A DNA stretch of 64,000 nt from Marinobacter qingdaonensis (GCF_034555935.1 NZ_JAYDCJ010000001.1:1-64000); one strand, 5' to 3'; positions 1-10,306 are shown, numbered from the stretch's first letter. Made by a program: numbers and translations. The notes: generated by a model not told the origin, from the letters alone.

Positions 1-42
1 CGATTCCGGAGCCGCCTCAGTGGCGCTCCCCTCGAAAGAGAT

Positions 43-101
43 GCGCATTCTACAGACCTGCCCGGAGGTGTCAACGGGTGTTTCAAACTTTTTTAAAAAA
101 G
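43..101. other. Non-coding left edge with a GCGCATTCTAC...GTCAAC segment
   Basis: No gene is visible in the first 163 bases. They contain GCGCATTCTAC (43-53), GTCAAC (70-75) and a perfect 14-bp AT palindrome CTTTTTTAAAAAAG (88-101). From memory, similar GCGCATTCTAC...GTCAAC segments recur between genes in pseudomonads and relatives; I cannot confirm this here. The palindrome lies beyond the 3' end of purT, but its T-run follows no GC stem, so it is not a convincing terminator. Confidence 0.35.
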
Positions 102-163
102 AGCGTTTTTCACCGCCGCACATCCCACAAGAATCAGACGCGCCGACTCCACGTTAGTTCCGC

Positions 164-1375
164 CTACAGCTCCACCTTCACCGCCGACGCTGCCGACCGT
201 GCCTTGGCCCTGGCTTCCTCAATGGACTCTCCTCTTGCCAGCGCAACCCCCATGCGCCGCCGCCCTGTCAGCTCCGGCTTCCCAAACAGACGCAACTGGG
301 TATCGGGCTCCAACAGTGCCTGCTCCACGTCAGCAAACTGCACGTCATCCGAGTCACCCTCTGGCAAGATCACGGCCGAGGCGGACGGACCGTTCTGACG
401 AATCAGGGGAATGGGCAAACCCAGAATGGCGCGCGCGTGCAGCGCGAATTCCGACAACTCCTGGGATACCAGGGTTACCAACCCGGTGTCATGGGGCCGG
501 GGCGACACTTCCGAGAACCAGACCTCGTCACCTTTGACGAACAGCTCCACCCCATAGAGGCCAAAGCCACCCAGGTTCTCAACCACAGAGCGGGCAATCA
601 CCATGGAGCGCTCCAACGACAGATCGGACATGGGCTGCGGCTGCCAGGATTCCCGATAATCGCCATCTTCCTGTCGGTGCCCGATGGGATCACAGAAGGA
701 CACACCGTCCCGGTGCTTGACCGTCAACAAGGTGATCTCGTAATCGAAGTCGACGAATCCCTCGACGATGACCCGCCCCTTACCCGCACGTCCACCGGAC
801 TGGGCATAGTCCCAAGCCGCTTCGACGTCCGCTTTGGAACGAACCGTACTCTGACCTTTACCCGAGGAACTCATTACCGGCTTAACCACCAGGGGCAGGC
901 CCACTTCCTCAATCGCCGTCAGATACTCGTCTCGGGAACCGGCGAACCGGTATGGGGACGTCGGCAGACCCAGCTCTTCCGCCGCCAACCGGCGAATGCC
1001 CTCCCGATTCATGGTCAGGTTGACCGCCCGCGCCGTCGGTATCACCCGGTAGCCCTCGCCTTCCAACGCGACCAGTTCCGGCGTTGCGATGGCTTCGATT
1101 TCCGGCACGATCAGGTCCGGCCGTTCCTGCTCAATCACCTGACGCAACTGTCCGGCATCAAGCATGTCGATGACATGACTGCGATGGGCGACCTGCATGG
1201 CGGGTGCGTTGGCATAGCGGTCCACGGCGATGACTTCGACTCCGAAACGCTGGAGCTCGATCACCACTTCCTTACCCAACTCGCCGGAGCCGCAGAACAG
1301 GACCTTGAACGCTCCGGCCTTGAGTGGGGTGCCAATTCGAACTGAGTTGCTGCCTTCTGCCATATCTGTACCCAT
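164..1375 (-). CDS. purT: Formate-dependent phosphoribosylglycinamide formyltransferase PurT
   Basis: ATP-grasp enzyme of purine synthesis. It makes formyl-GAR from GAR, formate and ATP, as a folate-free alternative to PurN. The N-terminus carries the family's Rossmann-like GSGELGKEV signature, the centre has the ATP-grasp stretch around [14 protein letters not shown], and the C-terminal half holds [10 protein letters not shown]. Length is 403 aa against about 392 in E. coli; the extra residues are N-terminal. An alternative ATG four codons in (1363) is equally plausible because neither has a strong Shine-Dalgarno. The gene follows the DUF1289/carbonic anhydrase genes on the same strand. Cytoplasmic. 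Confidence 0.95.
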   Translation of the reverse strand: MGTDMAEGSNSVRIGTPLKAGAFKVLFCGSGELGKEVVIELQRFGVEVIAVDRYANAPAMQVAHRSHVIDMLDAGQLRQVIEQERPDLIVPEIEAIATPELVALEGEGYRVIPTARAVNLTMNREGIRRLAAEELGLPTSPYRFAGSRDEYLTAIEEVGLPLVVKPVMSSSGKGQSTVRSKADVEAAWDYAQSGGRAGKGRVIVEGFVDFDYEITLLTVKHRDGVSFCDPIGHRQEDGDYRESWQPQPMSDLSLERSMVIARSVVENLGGFGLYGVELFVKGDEVWFSEVSPRPHDTGLVTLVSQELSEFALHARAILGLPIPLIRQNGPSASAVILPEGDSDDVQFADVEQALLEPDTQLRLFGKPELTGRRRMGVALARGESIEEARAKARSAASAVKVEL

Positions 1376-1410
1376 AGAAAGAAAGGATGAAAAGCCTGCG
1401 CTCGAGGTAA

Positions 1411-1593
1411 CTAGAGGGCGACTTTCTGTTCGCGAATCGCAACGTTGCGCAGCACTTCCCTACGCTCCTCGTTGGTCATCCGGGTCCAGCGGAGGATTTC
1501 GTCGCTGGTCCGCTGACAACCAATACACACATCCTGTTCGTCCAATGCACAAACCTGCACACAGGGCGATCGGACCTTGTCGGCGACACTCAT
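1411..1593 (-). CDS. DUF1289 small cysteine protein
   Basis: 60-residue protein with the DUF1289 pattern: C11, C15, C23 and C26 (CVQVC...CIGC), followed by a conserved basic/acidic helix ([13 protein letters not shown]). The four cysteines suggest a small metal site, probably zinc or Fe-S; this is inference. Its start overlaps the stop of the upstream carbonic anhydrase gene by four bases (ATGA), indicating translational coupling. Molecular function of the family is unknown. Confidence 0.85.
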   Translation of the reverse strand: MSVADKVRSPCVQVCALDEQDVCIGCQRTSDEILRWTRMTNEERREVLRNVAIREQKVAL

Positions 1594-2123
1594 TTGGACG
1601 GCTCACTGGGCTTGAGTTTGCTCAGGTAACGCGCGCCATTCTGTACATAGTGCTGGGCACTCATTTCCAGCATCTTCTTCTGATTCTCGTTCAGCTCGCG
1701 CTTAATCTTGCCGGGCGAGCCCACCACCATGGAGCCGTCCGGTACTTCCATGCCTTCCGGAATCAGGGTGTTCGCACCAATCAGGCAGTGCTTGCCGATC
1801 TTCGCTCCATTCAACACCACAGCATTGATACCGATCAGGGAGTAGTCGCCGACCTCGCAGCCGTGCAACATCACCTTGTGGCCCACGGTCACGCCACGCC
1901 CCAGGGTCAGCGGAATTCCGGGATCGGTGTGCAGGACCGAGCCGTCCTGAACATTGGTTTCCGGGCCAATGGTAATCAGGTCGTTGTCGCCACGAATGAC
2001 CACGTTGAACCAGACGCTCGACTGCTCCATCAAGCGGACACTGCCAATTACTGTGGCATTCTCGGCAACAAACTGGCCGTCACCAACCAGCTCCGGCGTT
2101 CGATCTTCCAGCGCGTAAAACAT
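1590..2123 (-). CDS. Gamma-carbonic anhydrase family protein (YrdA-like)
   Basis: Left-handed beta-helix protein of the gamma-carbonic anhydrase / YrdA / PaaY group, 177 aa. Hexapeptide-repeat turns run through most of the length. Metal-ligand histidines are visible in VLHTD and in [10 protein letters not shown], as in the family. I start it at 2123, not at the longer ORF start (2165), because an AAGGAGGC ribosome site sits five bases upstream and the preceding NUDIX stop is one base away. It is co-transcribed with that NUDIX gene and DUF1289. Whether it hydrates CO2 or acts on an acyl substrate cannot be told from sequence. Confidence 0.88.
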   Translation of the reverse strand: MFYALEDRTPELVGDGQFVAENATVIGSVRLMEQSSVWFNVVIRGDNDLITIGPETNVQDGSVLHTDPGIPLTLGRGVTVGHKVMLHGCEVGDYSLIGINAVVLNGAKIGKHCLIGANTLIPEGMEVPDGSMVVGSPGKIKRELNENQKKMLEMSAQHYVQNGARYLSKLKPSEPSK

Positions 2124-2124
2124 G

Positions 2125-2712
2125 TCAGCCTCCTTGGGGCGGTTCCAGCAAATCAATCCCGGCATCGTACACAGCGTTCATGAAATCGACCAGAACCACG
2201 GCGGACAAGCCCCAGATCTGATAACGCTCCCAACGATAGCAAGGCACATAGAAGGTGTGATTGAGGAAATTCAGGGCGTCGGTGCGCTCCCGCCGGTCCT
2301 CCAGCAAAAACGACAGCGGCACCCGGAACACGCTCTCAATTTCATGAGGGTTGGGCTCGAGGGGATGGTCGACCGGGATCACGCCAACAAACGGTGTGAC
2401 CAGAATGCCGTAACGGGACATGACCTGACTGAGCGGCGCAATCACCTCGACCTGATCCGGCGGCAGACCGATTTCCTCGTGGGTTTCCCGCAAGGCGGTC
2501 GCGGCCAGGGAGGGATCGCCCGGGTCCCGCTTGCCACCGGGATACGCCACCTGGCCCCGATGGGTGTTCAGATTGGACGATCTCAGCGTAAACACCATTT
2601 CCGGGTTACTATGGTCATCGGTGATGGGGACCAGGATACCCGCCTCCGGGTAATCCAGTGCCAGCTGCTTCGGTGCGTATCCGGCCAGACGTTCGGCGAG
2701 TAAGTCACGCAA
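2125..2712 (-). CDS. NUDIX CoA pyrophosphatase, probable TTG start
   Basis: NUDIX hydrolase of the CoA pyrophosphatase (NudL/YeaB-like) group, expected to split CoA or acyl-CoA to 3',5'-ADP and (acyl)phosphopantetheine. The family signature GGKRDPGD precedes a NUDIX box ending RETHEEIG. The open frame runs on to 2946 without an in-frame ATG, and that extension would overlap the divergent NUDIX gene. TTG at 2712 has GGAG seven bases upstream and gives 195 aa, a normal family length, so I prefer it. It ends one base before the carbonic anhydrase ATG. Confidence 0.8.
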   Translation of the reverse strand: MRDLLAERLAGYAPKQLALDYPEAGILVPITDDHSNPEMVFTLRSSNLNTHRGQVAYPGGKRDPGDPSLAATALRETHEEIGLPPDQVEVIAPLSQVMSRYGILVTPFVGVIPVDHPLEPNPHEIESVFRVPLSFLLEDRRERTDALNFLNHTFYVPCYRWERYQIWGLSAVVLVDFMNAVYDAGIDLLEPPQGG

Positions 2713-2810
2713 ATTGCGGCTCCAGAAAACATCATCAGGTTGGATGAGACACAGGCAGCCACGATCGTTACACTGACTACCAAACCAATTTCCAGTATAC
2801 GGGGAAACAC

Positions 2811-3362
2811 ATGAAGTACTGCAGCACTTGCGGCCACCCGGTAGAGCAACGCATCCCCGAAGGCGATAACCGTCACCGCTACGTGTGCGTGAGCTGCGAG
2901 ACCATACATTACCAGAACCCGCGCATCGTCGCTGGCACGGTGCCAATCTGGGAGGGCAAGGTGCTGCTCTGCCGACGAGCGATCGAACCGCGCTACGGCT
3001 TCTGGACGCTGCCGGCCGGCTTCATGGAGAACGCCGAAACCACCATTGAGGCGGCCGCCCGGGAGACCCGGGAAGAGGCCCTGGCCGAGGTCCACATCGA
3101 CGGACTCTATTCCATCATCGACGTGCCCCACATCAACCAGGTGCACATGTTCTACCGCGCCACGCTCAAAGATGGTCGCTTCGGTGCCGGTGAGGAATCC
3201 CTGGAAAGCCAGTTGTTCGAGCTGTCCGACATACCCTGGGACGAGCTGTCATTCCCCACGGTCCGAAAAACCCTCGAGTTGTTCCTGGAGGACTACCGGC
3301 GGGAAACCTTCGGCGTGCACGTCCAGGACATTCGCCGGCCCATGTCGGCCACCAGCCGCTGA
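2811..3362 (+). CDS. NUDIX hydrolase with N-terminal zinc ribbon
   Basis: 183-aa NUDIX hydrolase. The N-terminus is a zinc ribbon (C4, C7, C26, C29), then the NUDIX box GFMENAETT...RETREEA around residues 69-92. This resembles the NADH-pyrophosphatase-like small NUDIX group, but the substrate is not predictable from sequence. It is transcribed away from the CoA pyrophosphatase gene, sharing a roughly 100-bp divergent promoter region, and converges on the YqfO-like gene 12 bp downstream. GGGGAAA precedes the ATG. Confidence 0.88.
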   Translation: MKYCSTCGHPVEQRIPEGDNRHRYVCVSCETIHYQNPRIVAGTVPIWEGKVLLCRRAIEPRYGFWTLPAGFMENAETTIEAAARETREEALAEVHIDGLYSIIDVPHINQVHMFYRATLKDGRFGAGEESLESQLFELSDIPWDELSFPTVRKTLELFLEDYRRETFGVHVQDIRRPMSATSR

Positions 3363-3374
3363 CCCCCACCCGGC

Positions 3375-3686
3375 TTACAAGGCTTCGATTCGCATCACCT
3401 CATAGGCAGGCTCCTCGTAGGGATGGGCCTGCTTCAGCGCCTTGAGCGCATCGTGGATGAGCTCATCCGCGCACACCAGCTCCACTTTGTACTCGTCCAC
3501 CGTTTCCAGCGCGCCGGTTTGCCCCAGAAAGGGATCACTGCCCTCGAGCGGTCGAAATTGCCCCTGCCCCAGACACTGCCAGGCACAACTGTCGTAATCA
3601 CCGATGCGCCCGGCCCCGGCGGCAAAGAGCGCCGACTTGGTTTGCTCCAGATGACTTTCCGGTACGAAATAACAGAGTTTGTACAT
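3375..3686 (-). CDS. YqfO/NIF3-like small protein
   Basis: 103-aa protein matching the short stand-alone YqfO (NIF3 insert) family, which has a CutA/PII-like alpha-beta fold. Landmarks are the N-terminal YKLCYFVPE strand, GAGRIGDYDSC in the middle and the C-terminal HPYEEPAYEV. The dimetal site of full NIF3 proteins is not present in this short form. Function unknown. Single-gene unit, with the DnaA-box-like pair at 3750-3772 in its upstream DNA. Confidence 0.8.
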   Translation of the reverse strand: MYKLCYFVPESHLEQTKSALFAAGAGRIGDYDSCAWQCLGQGQFRPLEGSDPFLGQTGALETVDEYKVELVCADELIHDALKALKQAHPYEEPAYEVMRIEAL

Positions 3687-4043
3687 GGCGAACTCCCGGT
3701 TTTCGGTGAATAACTGGGTATTTTTTGAACAGATTAAGGCCTTATAGACTTACCCACAGATTCTGTGGATAACTCTGGGGAAAGTTTTTGGGAACAGGCC
3801 CCAACACCCCGTAAATACTACACTCCACTCAAATTGGCGACAAAATGGCCCGCTCATTTTTTTATATATTTTTCAGAAACTTAGCATCTACGCCTAAAAA
3901 TTGAACCTATTTCTCATTCTTTGCCCAGAGAACAGGCGACAGGGCACCAGGAATGTGCATAAAAATACTGAGTCAAGGATTTTTTTGCCATATTGGCGCG
4001 AAATGGCCCTTGAAAACGAGTCCAAAACAGGGCAAGCGCTCAC
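3687..4043. other. AT-rich intergenic region between the YqfO gene and the purL terminator
   Basis: About 360 bp without a credible gene. It is clearly more AT-rich than its surroundings (long T and A runs near 3860-3900 and 3978). It holds the 3750-3772 inverted pair and presumably the promoter of the YqfO-like gene. Short ORFs here (for example 3901-4119) have no ribosome site and run into the terminator, so they are not called. Confidence 0.6.
3750..3772. promoter_or_regulatory. Inverted pair of DnaA-box-like 9-mers
   Basis: TTACCCACA (3750-3758) and TGTGGATAA (3764-3772) face each other across five bases. The second is a perfect consensus DnaA box (TTATCCACA) on the minus strand; the first has one mismatch. 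The core CCACAGA-T-TCTGTGG is a perfect inverted repeat. It lies 64-86 bp upstream of the YqfO-like start. It could be a DnaA-regulated site or an operator for another factor. Confidence 0.5.
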
Positions 4044-4102
4044 AAAAAAGGCCGGCCTGGGAAGGTGCCATCAGGCGATCCCCTCCCAGGCCGGCCTTTT
4101 TT
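4044..4102 (-). terminator. Intrinsic terminator of purL
   Basis: Perfect 19-bp inverted repeat: 4044-4062 pairs with 4084-4102, with a 21-base loop. The GC core is flanked by A6 on one side and T6 on the other, so it can terminate in both directions. It sits 13 bases after the purL stop. Confidence 0.9.
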
Positions 4103-4115
4103 CGCGCCGAGCGCT

Positions 4116-7100
4116 TTAGCCGAACCAGCGCCGTGCGTTCCTGAACATGCGAATCCAGGGACCGTCTTCCTGCCACTCCTGGGGACGCCAGGAGTGCTGG
4201 ACCGCCCGGAAGACCCGCTCAGGATGCGGCATCATGATGGTGACCCGACCATCGCGGGTGGTCACGCCAGTAATGCCCGCTTGGGATCCGTTCGGGTTGA
4301 ACGGGTACCGCTCGGTCGCCTGACCGCGATTGTCAACGTAACGCAGCGCCACCAGTTCCTGCTCGGAGAGCGAAGCCGCGCTGTTTGCGCCCGCGAACTC
4401 CACCCGGCCCTCACCGTGTGCCACCGCGATGGGCATACGCGAACCGGCCATGCCCTCGAAGAAGGCAGACGGGGACGGCATGACTTCTGCCATCACCAGG
4501 CGCGCCTCGAACTGCTCGGACTGGTTGCGGACAAATCGGGGCCAACCTTCGCTGCCCGGAATCAGCTCATGCAGATTCGACAGCATCTGGCAGCCATTAC
4601 ACACCCCGAGCGCCAGAGTGTCCGGGCGATTAAAGAAGCCGGCAAACTGGTCACGGACCCGATCACTGAACAGGATCGACTTGGCCCAGCCCTCACCGGC
4701 GCCCAGTACGTCGCCGAAGGAGAACCCACCACAGGCCACCAGGCTGTTGAAACCGTCCAGGGTGATGCGACCGGACAGCAGATCGCTCATGTGCACATCG
4801 ACGGACTCGAAGCCGGCACGGTCGAAGGCCGCCGCCATCTCGACCTGACCATTGACGCCCTGCTCGCGCAGAACCGCCACCTTCGGCCGGGCGCCGGTGC
4901 CGATGTAAGGCGCGGCAATGTCCTCGTTGAGATCGTAGGACAGCTCGGCGCTCAGACCCGGGTCGTCGGCGTCCAGCAGGTTATCGAATTCTTCCTGGGC
5001 GCAATCGGCGTTGTCGCGCAGGGACTGGATGCGGTAACTGGTTTCCGACCACAGGCGCTGGAGCGATACCCGGCTTTCCTCGACCACGGTGTTGCCATCG
5101 AAAGTCAGGCGAACCTGGTCGTCGTCGTTCAGGGTGCCGATGACGCTGGTGTGGTCGCCAAGCCCGGCGGCCGAGAACTGCTGCAGGACAAAATCGGTGT
5201 CGTCGCGACGAACCTGGATCACCGCACCCAGCTCTTCATTGAACAGTTCACGGGCAAACTGGGAAGCGTCTTCCGCCAGCCCATCCAGCTTGATGTCGAC
5301 GCCGCTGCGGCCGGCAAAGCTCATCTCGGCCAGGGTCACGAACAGACCGCCGTCGGAGCGGTCATGGTACGCCAGCAGTTTGCCGTCGGCGTTCAGGCCC
5401 TGGATCACCGCGAAGAACGCCTTGATGTCCTCGGGATCGTCCAGATCCGGCGCCACCGCGCCGACATGGCGGTATACCTGCGCCAGGGCCGAACCACCCA
5501 ACCGGTTCTGGCCCGCGGCCAGATCGACCAGGATCAGGTCGGTCTCACCGGCATCCGTCGCCAGCTGGGGCGTCAGGGTACGTGCCACGTCGGTGACCGG
5601 TGCAAAACCGGAGATCACCAGGGACAGGGGTGCGGTGACGCTCTTCTGCTCGCCGTTGTCCTCTTCCCACATGGTCTTCATGGACATGGAGTCCTTGCCC
5701 ACCGGGATGGTAATGCCCAGCTCGGGGCACAGCTCCATACCCACCGCGCGTACGGTTTCGTACAGGTTCTCGTCCTCGCCCGGATGACCGGCCGCGGCCA
5801 TCCAGTTGGCGGACAGGCGGATGTCGGAGAGCTTGCCGATGGCCGCCGCCGCCAGGTTGGTGATCACCTCGCCGACCGCCATACGGCCGGAGGCCGGGGC
5901 GTCGATCACGGCAACCGGGGTGCGCTCGCCCATGGCCATGGCCTCACCGGTGCGCACATCGAAGGAACTGGCGGTTACCGCCACATCACTGACCGGCACC
6001 TGCCAGGGACCAACCATCTGGTCCCGCGCCACCAGACCGGTGATGGTCCGATCACCGATGGTGATCAGGAAACTCTTGGAACCCACCGACGGCAACCGCA
6101 GCACCCGCCGGATGGCGTCATGCAGGTCGATGCGAGTGGAATCGAAAATCGGCTTGGTAAAGGACGACCGGGTCACGCTGCGGTGCATGCGCGGCGGCTT
6201 GCCGAACAGCACTTCCATGGGCAGGTCGACCGGCTTGTCGTCGAAGTAGGAGTCGCCCAACTCCAGGTGATGGGTTTCCGTGGCCTCACCGATCACCGCG
6301 TACGGGCAGCGTTCCCGGCGACACAGGGCATCGAACTGATCGAGGTTCTCCGGCGCCACCGCCATGACGTAGCGTTCCTGGGACTCGTTGCACCAGATTT
6401 CCAGCGGGGACATGCCGGGCTCATCGCTGGGGATGTCACGCAGCTCGAACTTGCCGCCGCGTCCGCCGTCCTTGACCAGCTCCGGCATGGCGTTGGACAG
6501 GCCGCCGGCACCTACGTCGTGAATAAAGCAGATCGGGTTGTCGTCGCCCATCTGCCAGCAGCGGTCGATGACTTCCTGGCAGCGACGCTCCATTTCCGGG
6601 TTGTCGCGCTGGACCGAGGCAAAGTCCAGGTTCTCGTTACTGGAGCCCGAGTCCATGGACGAGGCCGCACCACCGCCGAGTCCGATCAGCATGGACGGTC
6701 CGCCCAGTACGATCAGCTTGGCGCCAACCGGGATATTGCCCTTCTCGACGTGCTCCTCGCGGATGTTGCCAAGACCACCGGCAATCATGATCGGCTTGTG
6801 GTAGCCCCGGACTTCCTCGCCGGCCGCGCCCGGCACCTTCTCTTCGAAGGTCCGGAAATAACCGGCCAGGTTCGGGCGCCCGAATTCGTTGTTGAAGGCA
6901 GCACCACCGATCGGCCCTTCGATCATGATGTCCAGCGCCGACGCGATGCGTTCGGGCTTGCCATAACCGATTTCCCAGGGCTGGGGATCGCCCGGCAGGT
7001 TCAGGTTGGAGACCGTAAAGCCGGTGAGACCGGCCTTGGGCTTGGACCCACGGCCGGTGGCACCCTCGTCGCGGATCTCTCCGCCGGAGCCGGTGGCCGA

Positions 7101-8021
7101 ACCGGCGGCCGGGGCAATGGCGGTCGGATGGTTGTGGGTCTCCACCTTCATCAGGATGTGGATGTCTTCCTCGTTGTACCCGTAGACACCGGTCTTCGGA
7201 TCCGGGAAGAATCGACCACCGCGACTGCCGCGAATCACCGAGGCGTTGTCCTTGTACGCCGACAGTACGCCTTCGCTGTTCATCTCGAAGGTGTTGCGGA
7301 TCATCGCAAACAGGGACTTTTCCTGGCCTTCGCCGTCGATGTCCCAGGACGCGTTGAAAATCTTGTGACGACAGTGCTCCGAGTTGGCCTGGGCAAACAT
7401 CATCAGCTCGACGTCGGTGGGGTCACGCTGGAGATCGGTAAAGGATTTGGTCAGGTAGTCGATCTCGTCTTCGGCCAGAGCCAGGCCCAAGCGGGCGTTG
7501 GCTTCAACCAGCGCGGACCGGCCGCCCGCCAGGACCGGGACCCGTCCCAGAGGCCGGGGCTCTTCGTGGCTGAACAGCAGCTCGGCGCCCCCCATTTCAT
7601 GGAACACCTTTTGGGTCATGCGGTCGTGCAACAGCGCGGCAATTTTCTCGCGCTGAGACAGTCCCAATTTCCGGCTGGCGCGAATGTAGAATGCGGTGCC
7701 CCGCTCGATGCGGTGGATCTGGCGCAAACCGCAGTTACGGGCAATTTCCGTAGCCTTGCTGGACCAGGGCGACAGGGTTCCCGGGCGCGGGACCACCAGG
7801 AACAGGACACCGTCCGGCTCCTCCACCGGCACGATTGGGCCGTAGGTGAGCAGCCGGTCGAGGATGGCCTGCTCCGAGTCGGAAAGGCTGCCCTCCAGAT
7901 CGACAAAGTGCATGAACTCTGCGTACACGTGCTCAACTTCAGGCACAATGTCCTGAATGCGTGCGTGCAGTTTGCTGGAGCGGAAGGGCGAAAGCGCCGG
8001 AGCGCCGCGAAGTTCAAGCAT
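4116..8021 (-). CDS. purL: Phosphoribosylformylglycinamidine synthase PurL
   Basis: Large single-chain FGAM synthase of purine biosynthesis: FGAR + glutamine + ATP gives FGAM. The order is the N-terminal PurS-like domain, two AIR-synthase-type halves (for example [19 protein letters not shown] and GAGGLSNA), then a class I glutaminase domain with nucleophile in LGVCNGCQ and HPERVFR near the C-terminus. Length 1301 aa matches the E. coli enzyme (1295). I start at ATG 8021 (MLELRGAP) because this is the conserved family start; the open frame extends 39 codons further without support. The adjacent divergent mltF is, as I recall, also the arrangement in Pseudomonas. Confidence 0.97.
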   Translation of the reverse strand: MLELRGAPALSPFRSSKLHARIQDIVPEVEHVYAEFMHFVDLEGSLSDSEQAILDRLLTYGPIVPVEEPDGVLFLVVPRPGTLSPWSSKATEIARNCGLRQIHRIERGTAFYIRASRKLGLSQREKIAALLHDRMTQKVFHEMGGAELLFSHEEPRPLGRVPVLAGGRSALVEANARLGLALAEDEIDYLTKSFTDLQRDPTDVELMMFAQANSEHCRHKIFNASWDIDGEGQEKSLFAMIRNTFEMNSEGVLSAYKDNASVIRGSRGGRFFPDPKTGVYGYNEEDIHILMKVETHNHPTAIAPAAGSATGSGGEIRDEGATGRGSKPKAGLTGFTVSNLNLPGDPQPWEIGYGKPERIASALDIMIEGPIGGAAFNNEFGRPNLAGYFRTFEEKVPGAAGEEVRGYHKPIMIAGGLGNIREEHVEKGNIPVGAKLIVLGGPSMLIGLGGGAASSMDSGSSNENLDFASVQRDNPEMERRCQEVIDRCWQMGDDNPICFIHDVGAGGLSNAMPELVKDGGRGGKFELRDIPSDEPGMSPLEIWCNESQERYVMAVAPENLDQFDALCRRERCPYAVIGEATETHHLELGDSYFDDKPVDLPMEVLFGKPPRMHRSVTRSSFTKPIFDSTRIDLHDAIRRVLRLPSVGSKSFLITIGDRTITGLVARDQMVGPWQVPVSDVAVTASSFDVRTGEAMAMGERTPVAVIDAPASGRMAVGEVITNLAAAAIGKLSDIRLSANWMAAAGHPGEDENLYETVRAVGMELCPELGITIPVGKDSMSMKTMWEEDNGEQKSVTAPLSLVISGFAPVTDVARTLTPQLATDAGETDLILVDLAAGQNRLGGSALAQVYRHVGAVAPDLDDPEDIKAFFAVIQGLNADGKLLAYHDRSDGGLFVTLAEMSFAGRSGVDIKLDGLAEDASQFARELFNEELGAVIQVRRDDTDFVLQQFSAAGLGDHTSVIGTLNDDDQVRLTFDGNTVVEESRVSLQRLWSETSYRIQSLRDNADCAQEEFDNLLDADDPGLSAELSYDLNEDIAAPYIGTGARPKVAVLREQGVNGQVEMAAAFDRAGFESVDVHMSDLLSGRITLDGFNSLVACGGFSFGDVLGAGEGWAKSILFSDRVRDQFAGFFNRPDTLALGVCNGCQMLSNLHELIPGSEGWPRFVRNQSEQFEARLVMAEVMPSPSAFFEGMAGSRMPIAVAHGEGRVEFAGANSAASLSEQELVALRYVDNRGQATERYPFNPNGSQAGITGVTTRDGRVTIMMPHPERVFRAVQHSWRPQEWQEDGPWIRMFRNARRWFG

Positions 8022-8172
8022 GATATCAACCTGTATCGCGCGAATCGGGGAAATCTGGGTGCAATTTGAAAGGCGCACATGATACGCGAAAGCGAGCCCG
8101 GGGGACAGCGCAGACCGGTCGAATTCCGGTAGGTACAATTGACATTGTTTTGCACATTAATTGACCAGCTTT

Positions 8173-8187
8173 GTTGACCGGGTCAAC
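8173..8187. promoter_or_regulatory. GTTGACC-G-GGTCAAC palindrome in the purL-mltF intergenic region
   Basis: Perfect inverted repeat with 7-bp arms and a one-base centre. A CATAAT hexamer follows at 8200-8205, which could be a -10 for mltF. An operator here would argue that the mltF coding region starts further downstream than the longest open frame. Confidence 0.4.
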
Positions 8188-8304
8188 GCCAACGACGATC
8201 ATAATAAGAGTGGCAGTGGAAGCCATCACCATGTGACAACGGATGCGTCCAATCCTCACTCACTGACGTATCCCGACGATCCAGCGGTAACGGAGTCCAG
8301 GGAA

Positions 8305-9810
8305 TTGTCAATTTTTCAATTGGTTACTAAATCGGCGCCGATACGCCTGGCGCTGCTGGCGAGCGCGGCCCTGACGCTGGTTGGCTGTTCCCGGCCGAGC
8401 ACCCTGCAGGAGATTCTCGACGAGAACGTCCTGCACGTGATCACCCGGGAAGCCCCCTCCATTTATTACGAGGGTCGGGATGGCGCGACTGGCTACGACT
8501 ATGAGCTGGCCAAGCGTTTTGCCGACGAGCTGGGTGTGGAGCTGCGGGTTCGGGTCGCCGAGGACAACACCGAGATCCTGTCGGTGCTGTCCCGGGACTA
8601 TGCCCACATCGGTCTGGCCGGCCTCTCGGAACAGCCGGGCATCGCCGGACAGTACAAGGTGCTGCCCACCGGCATCGCCGCCCAGTCCGTGGTGGTCTAC
8701 CACCGGGACCAGCCCCGCCCCGAATCCCTGACCGACCTGACCGGACAAACCCTGCACCTGGTGGCGGAGAGCAACCACGAGCATCTGATCGACCAGGAAG
8801 GAAGCGACTTCGTGCGGCAGACGCATCCGGGCCTGGACGCCGCCGGGGTCCTGGCGCGCGTGGAGAGTGGTGAATTTGCCTACGCGGTGGTGTCGTCCAA
8901 CGAACTGGAGCTGAACCACGTGTTCTATCCCCACGTGAAGCAGGCGTTTTCCCTGGGCGAACCGGAAGAGCTGGCCTGGCTGTTCCCCTCGGAACAGGAC
9001 GACACCCTGGTCAGCGCGGCCCGGCAGTTCCTGGAAAAACTCGAGGCGGATGGCACCCTGGCGCAACTGGCCGAACGGTTCTACGGCCACCTCGACCGAC
9101 TGAACTACGTTGGCGCTCGCACCTTCATGCACCATGTCGAGAACCGGCTGCCGAAGTACCAGTCGCTGTTCCAGACTTATGCGTCTGACTTCGGCATGGA
9201 TTGGCGCCTGCTCGCCGCCATCGGGTACCAGGAATCCCATTGGCGCCCGAACGCGGTGTCGCCCACCGGGGTTCGGGGTCTGATGATGCTGACCCGGACC
9301 ACCGCCAACTACATCGGCATCAACAATCGCCTGGACGCCGAAGAGAGCATCCAGGGCGGTGCCAAGTACTTCCGGATGGTGCACGAAAAGATTCCGGAGC
9401 GGATTCCCGAGCCCGACCGGACCTGGTTTGCCCTGGCCTCCTACAACGTCGGGTACGGCCACCTGGAGGACGCCCGTCGTCTCACCGAAGGCGCCGGCAA
9501 GAACCCGGACCGGTGGATGGATGTGAAGGAATTCCTGCCGCTGCTGGCCCAGAAAGAGTGGTACACCAAAACCCGGTTCGGCTTTGCCCGGGGCCACGAG
9601 CCGGTGCTCTACGTCCAGAACATACGCCGCTACTACGACGTGCTCGCCCGCCTGAATGAGCCTGCCGAGCCGCAACCGGGACCGTCCGACAATCTGGCGA
9701 GCCTGGCCCCGTCAGCCCAGCCCGAAGCCGCCGATTCGGAGTCGGCACCGCAACCGGATCTGAGGGCGAGCCTGCCGCCCGAGCTGGGCTTGATTCCGCC
9801 AACCCTCTGA
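8305..9810 (+). CDS. mltF: Membrane-bound lytic murein transglycosylase F
   Basis: Lipoprotein lytic transglycosylase that cleaves peptidoglycan glycan strands at the outer membrane. A positively charged n-region (VTKSAPIR) and hydrophobic stretch lead to a lipobox LVGC. A solute-binding-protein-3-like domain follows (REAPSIYYEGRDGATGYDYELA), then the SLT domain with catalytic Glu in GYQESHW, and a Pro/Ser-rich tail. The open frame begins at TTG 8161 and has no in-frame ATG before the signal peptide. TTG 8305 or TTG 8320 would give a normal signal-peptide length, but neither has a well-spaced ribosome site, so the start is uncertain. Confidence 0.9.
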   Translation: MSIFQLVTKSAPIRLALLASAALTLVGCSRPSTLQEILDENVLHVITREAPSIYYEGRDGATGYDYELAKRFADELGVELRVRVAEDNTEILSVLSRDYAHIGLAGLSEQPGIAGQYKVLPTGIAAQSVVVYHRDQPRPESLTDLTGQTLHLVAESNHEHLIDQEGSDFVRQTHPGLDAAGVLARVESGEFAYAVVSSNELELNHVFYPHVKQAFSLGEPEELAWLFPSEQDDTLVSAARQFLEKLEADGTLAQLAERFYGHLDRLNYVGARTFMHHVENRLPKYQSLFQTYASDFGMDWRLLAAIGYQESHWRPNAVSPTGVRGLMMLTRTTANYIGINNRLDAEESIQGGAKYFRMVHEKIPERIPEPDRTWFALASYNVGYGHLEDARRLTEGAGKNPDRWMDVKEFLPLLAQKEWYTKTRFGFARGHEPVLYVQNIRRYYDVLARLNEPAEPQPGPSDNLASLAPSAQPEAADSESAPQPDLRASLPPELGLIPPTL

Positions 9811-9829
9811 AGCCGATTACCGGCCCGAA

Positions 9830-10306
9830 TCACTCCTGCTCCGAGCGGGCCTCCAGCGCCCGCTCCACCTGGCCGGCGGCGTACCCCCGACGGGTCAGAA
9901 AGCGCGCCTGGCGCGCCTTTTCATCCCAGTCGTCACTGAGGTCGGTCAGGCCGTACCGCTTGGCTCGCAGCGAGATGGCCTGCTGGCACCAGTCTTCCTC
10001 ACCCATCTCCGACAGGCACTCGGGGCTGCGGTGGACGCCACGCTGCTGCAACTCGGCCAGAATGCGCACCGGCCCGTAACCGAGATCCATGCGCTGCCGG
10101 GCGTAGACGTCGGCAAAGCGCGCGTCGTCGAGCCAGCCTTCCTGCTCGTACTCGTCGAGTACCGCCTCGATTATCGCCGGCTCAATGCGGCGCTGACGCA
10201 ATTTCAACGACAACTCCAGCCGGCTGTGCTCGCGCCGTGCCAGGAGCCTGAGTGCCGTGGACCGCGCCTTGTACTCCTGATCGTCCGGATTTTCCTGTTT
10301 TGCCAT
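9830..10306 (-). CDS. recX: Regulatory protein RecX
   Basis: Helical RecX-family protein that binds RecA filaments and limits recombinase activity. Conserved stretches are ALRLLARREHS near the N-terminus and GYGPVRILAELQQRG in the middle. I start at ATG 10306 (MAKQ, 158 aa) because GGGGCGGA lies just upstream; the longer ORF start at 10333 lacks support. recA is not adjacent, unlike in many bacteria. It converges on mltF with a 19-bp gap. Confidence 0.87.
   Translation of the reverse strand: MAKQENPDDQEYKARSTALRLLARREHSRLELSLKLRQRRIEPAIIEAVLDEYEQEGWLDDARFADVYARQRMDLGYGPVRILAELQQRGVHRSPECLSEMGEEDWCQQAISLRAKRYGLTDLSDDWDEKARQARFLTRRGYAAGQVERALEARSEQE

Noticed and set aside
3750..4043. Replication origin
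   Set aside because: Only two DnaA-box-like sites, no dnaA or dnaN nearby and no 13-mer array visible.
4065..8069. 1334-aa open frame on the plus strand
   Set aside because: It is antisense to purL, which is unmistakable on the other strand; long antisense frames are common in GC-rich DNA.
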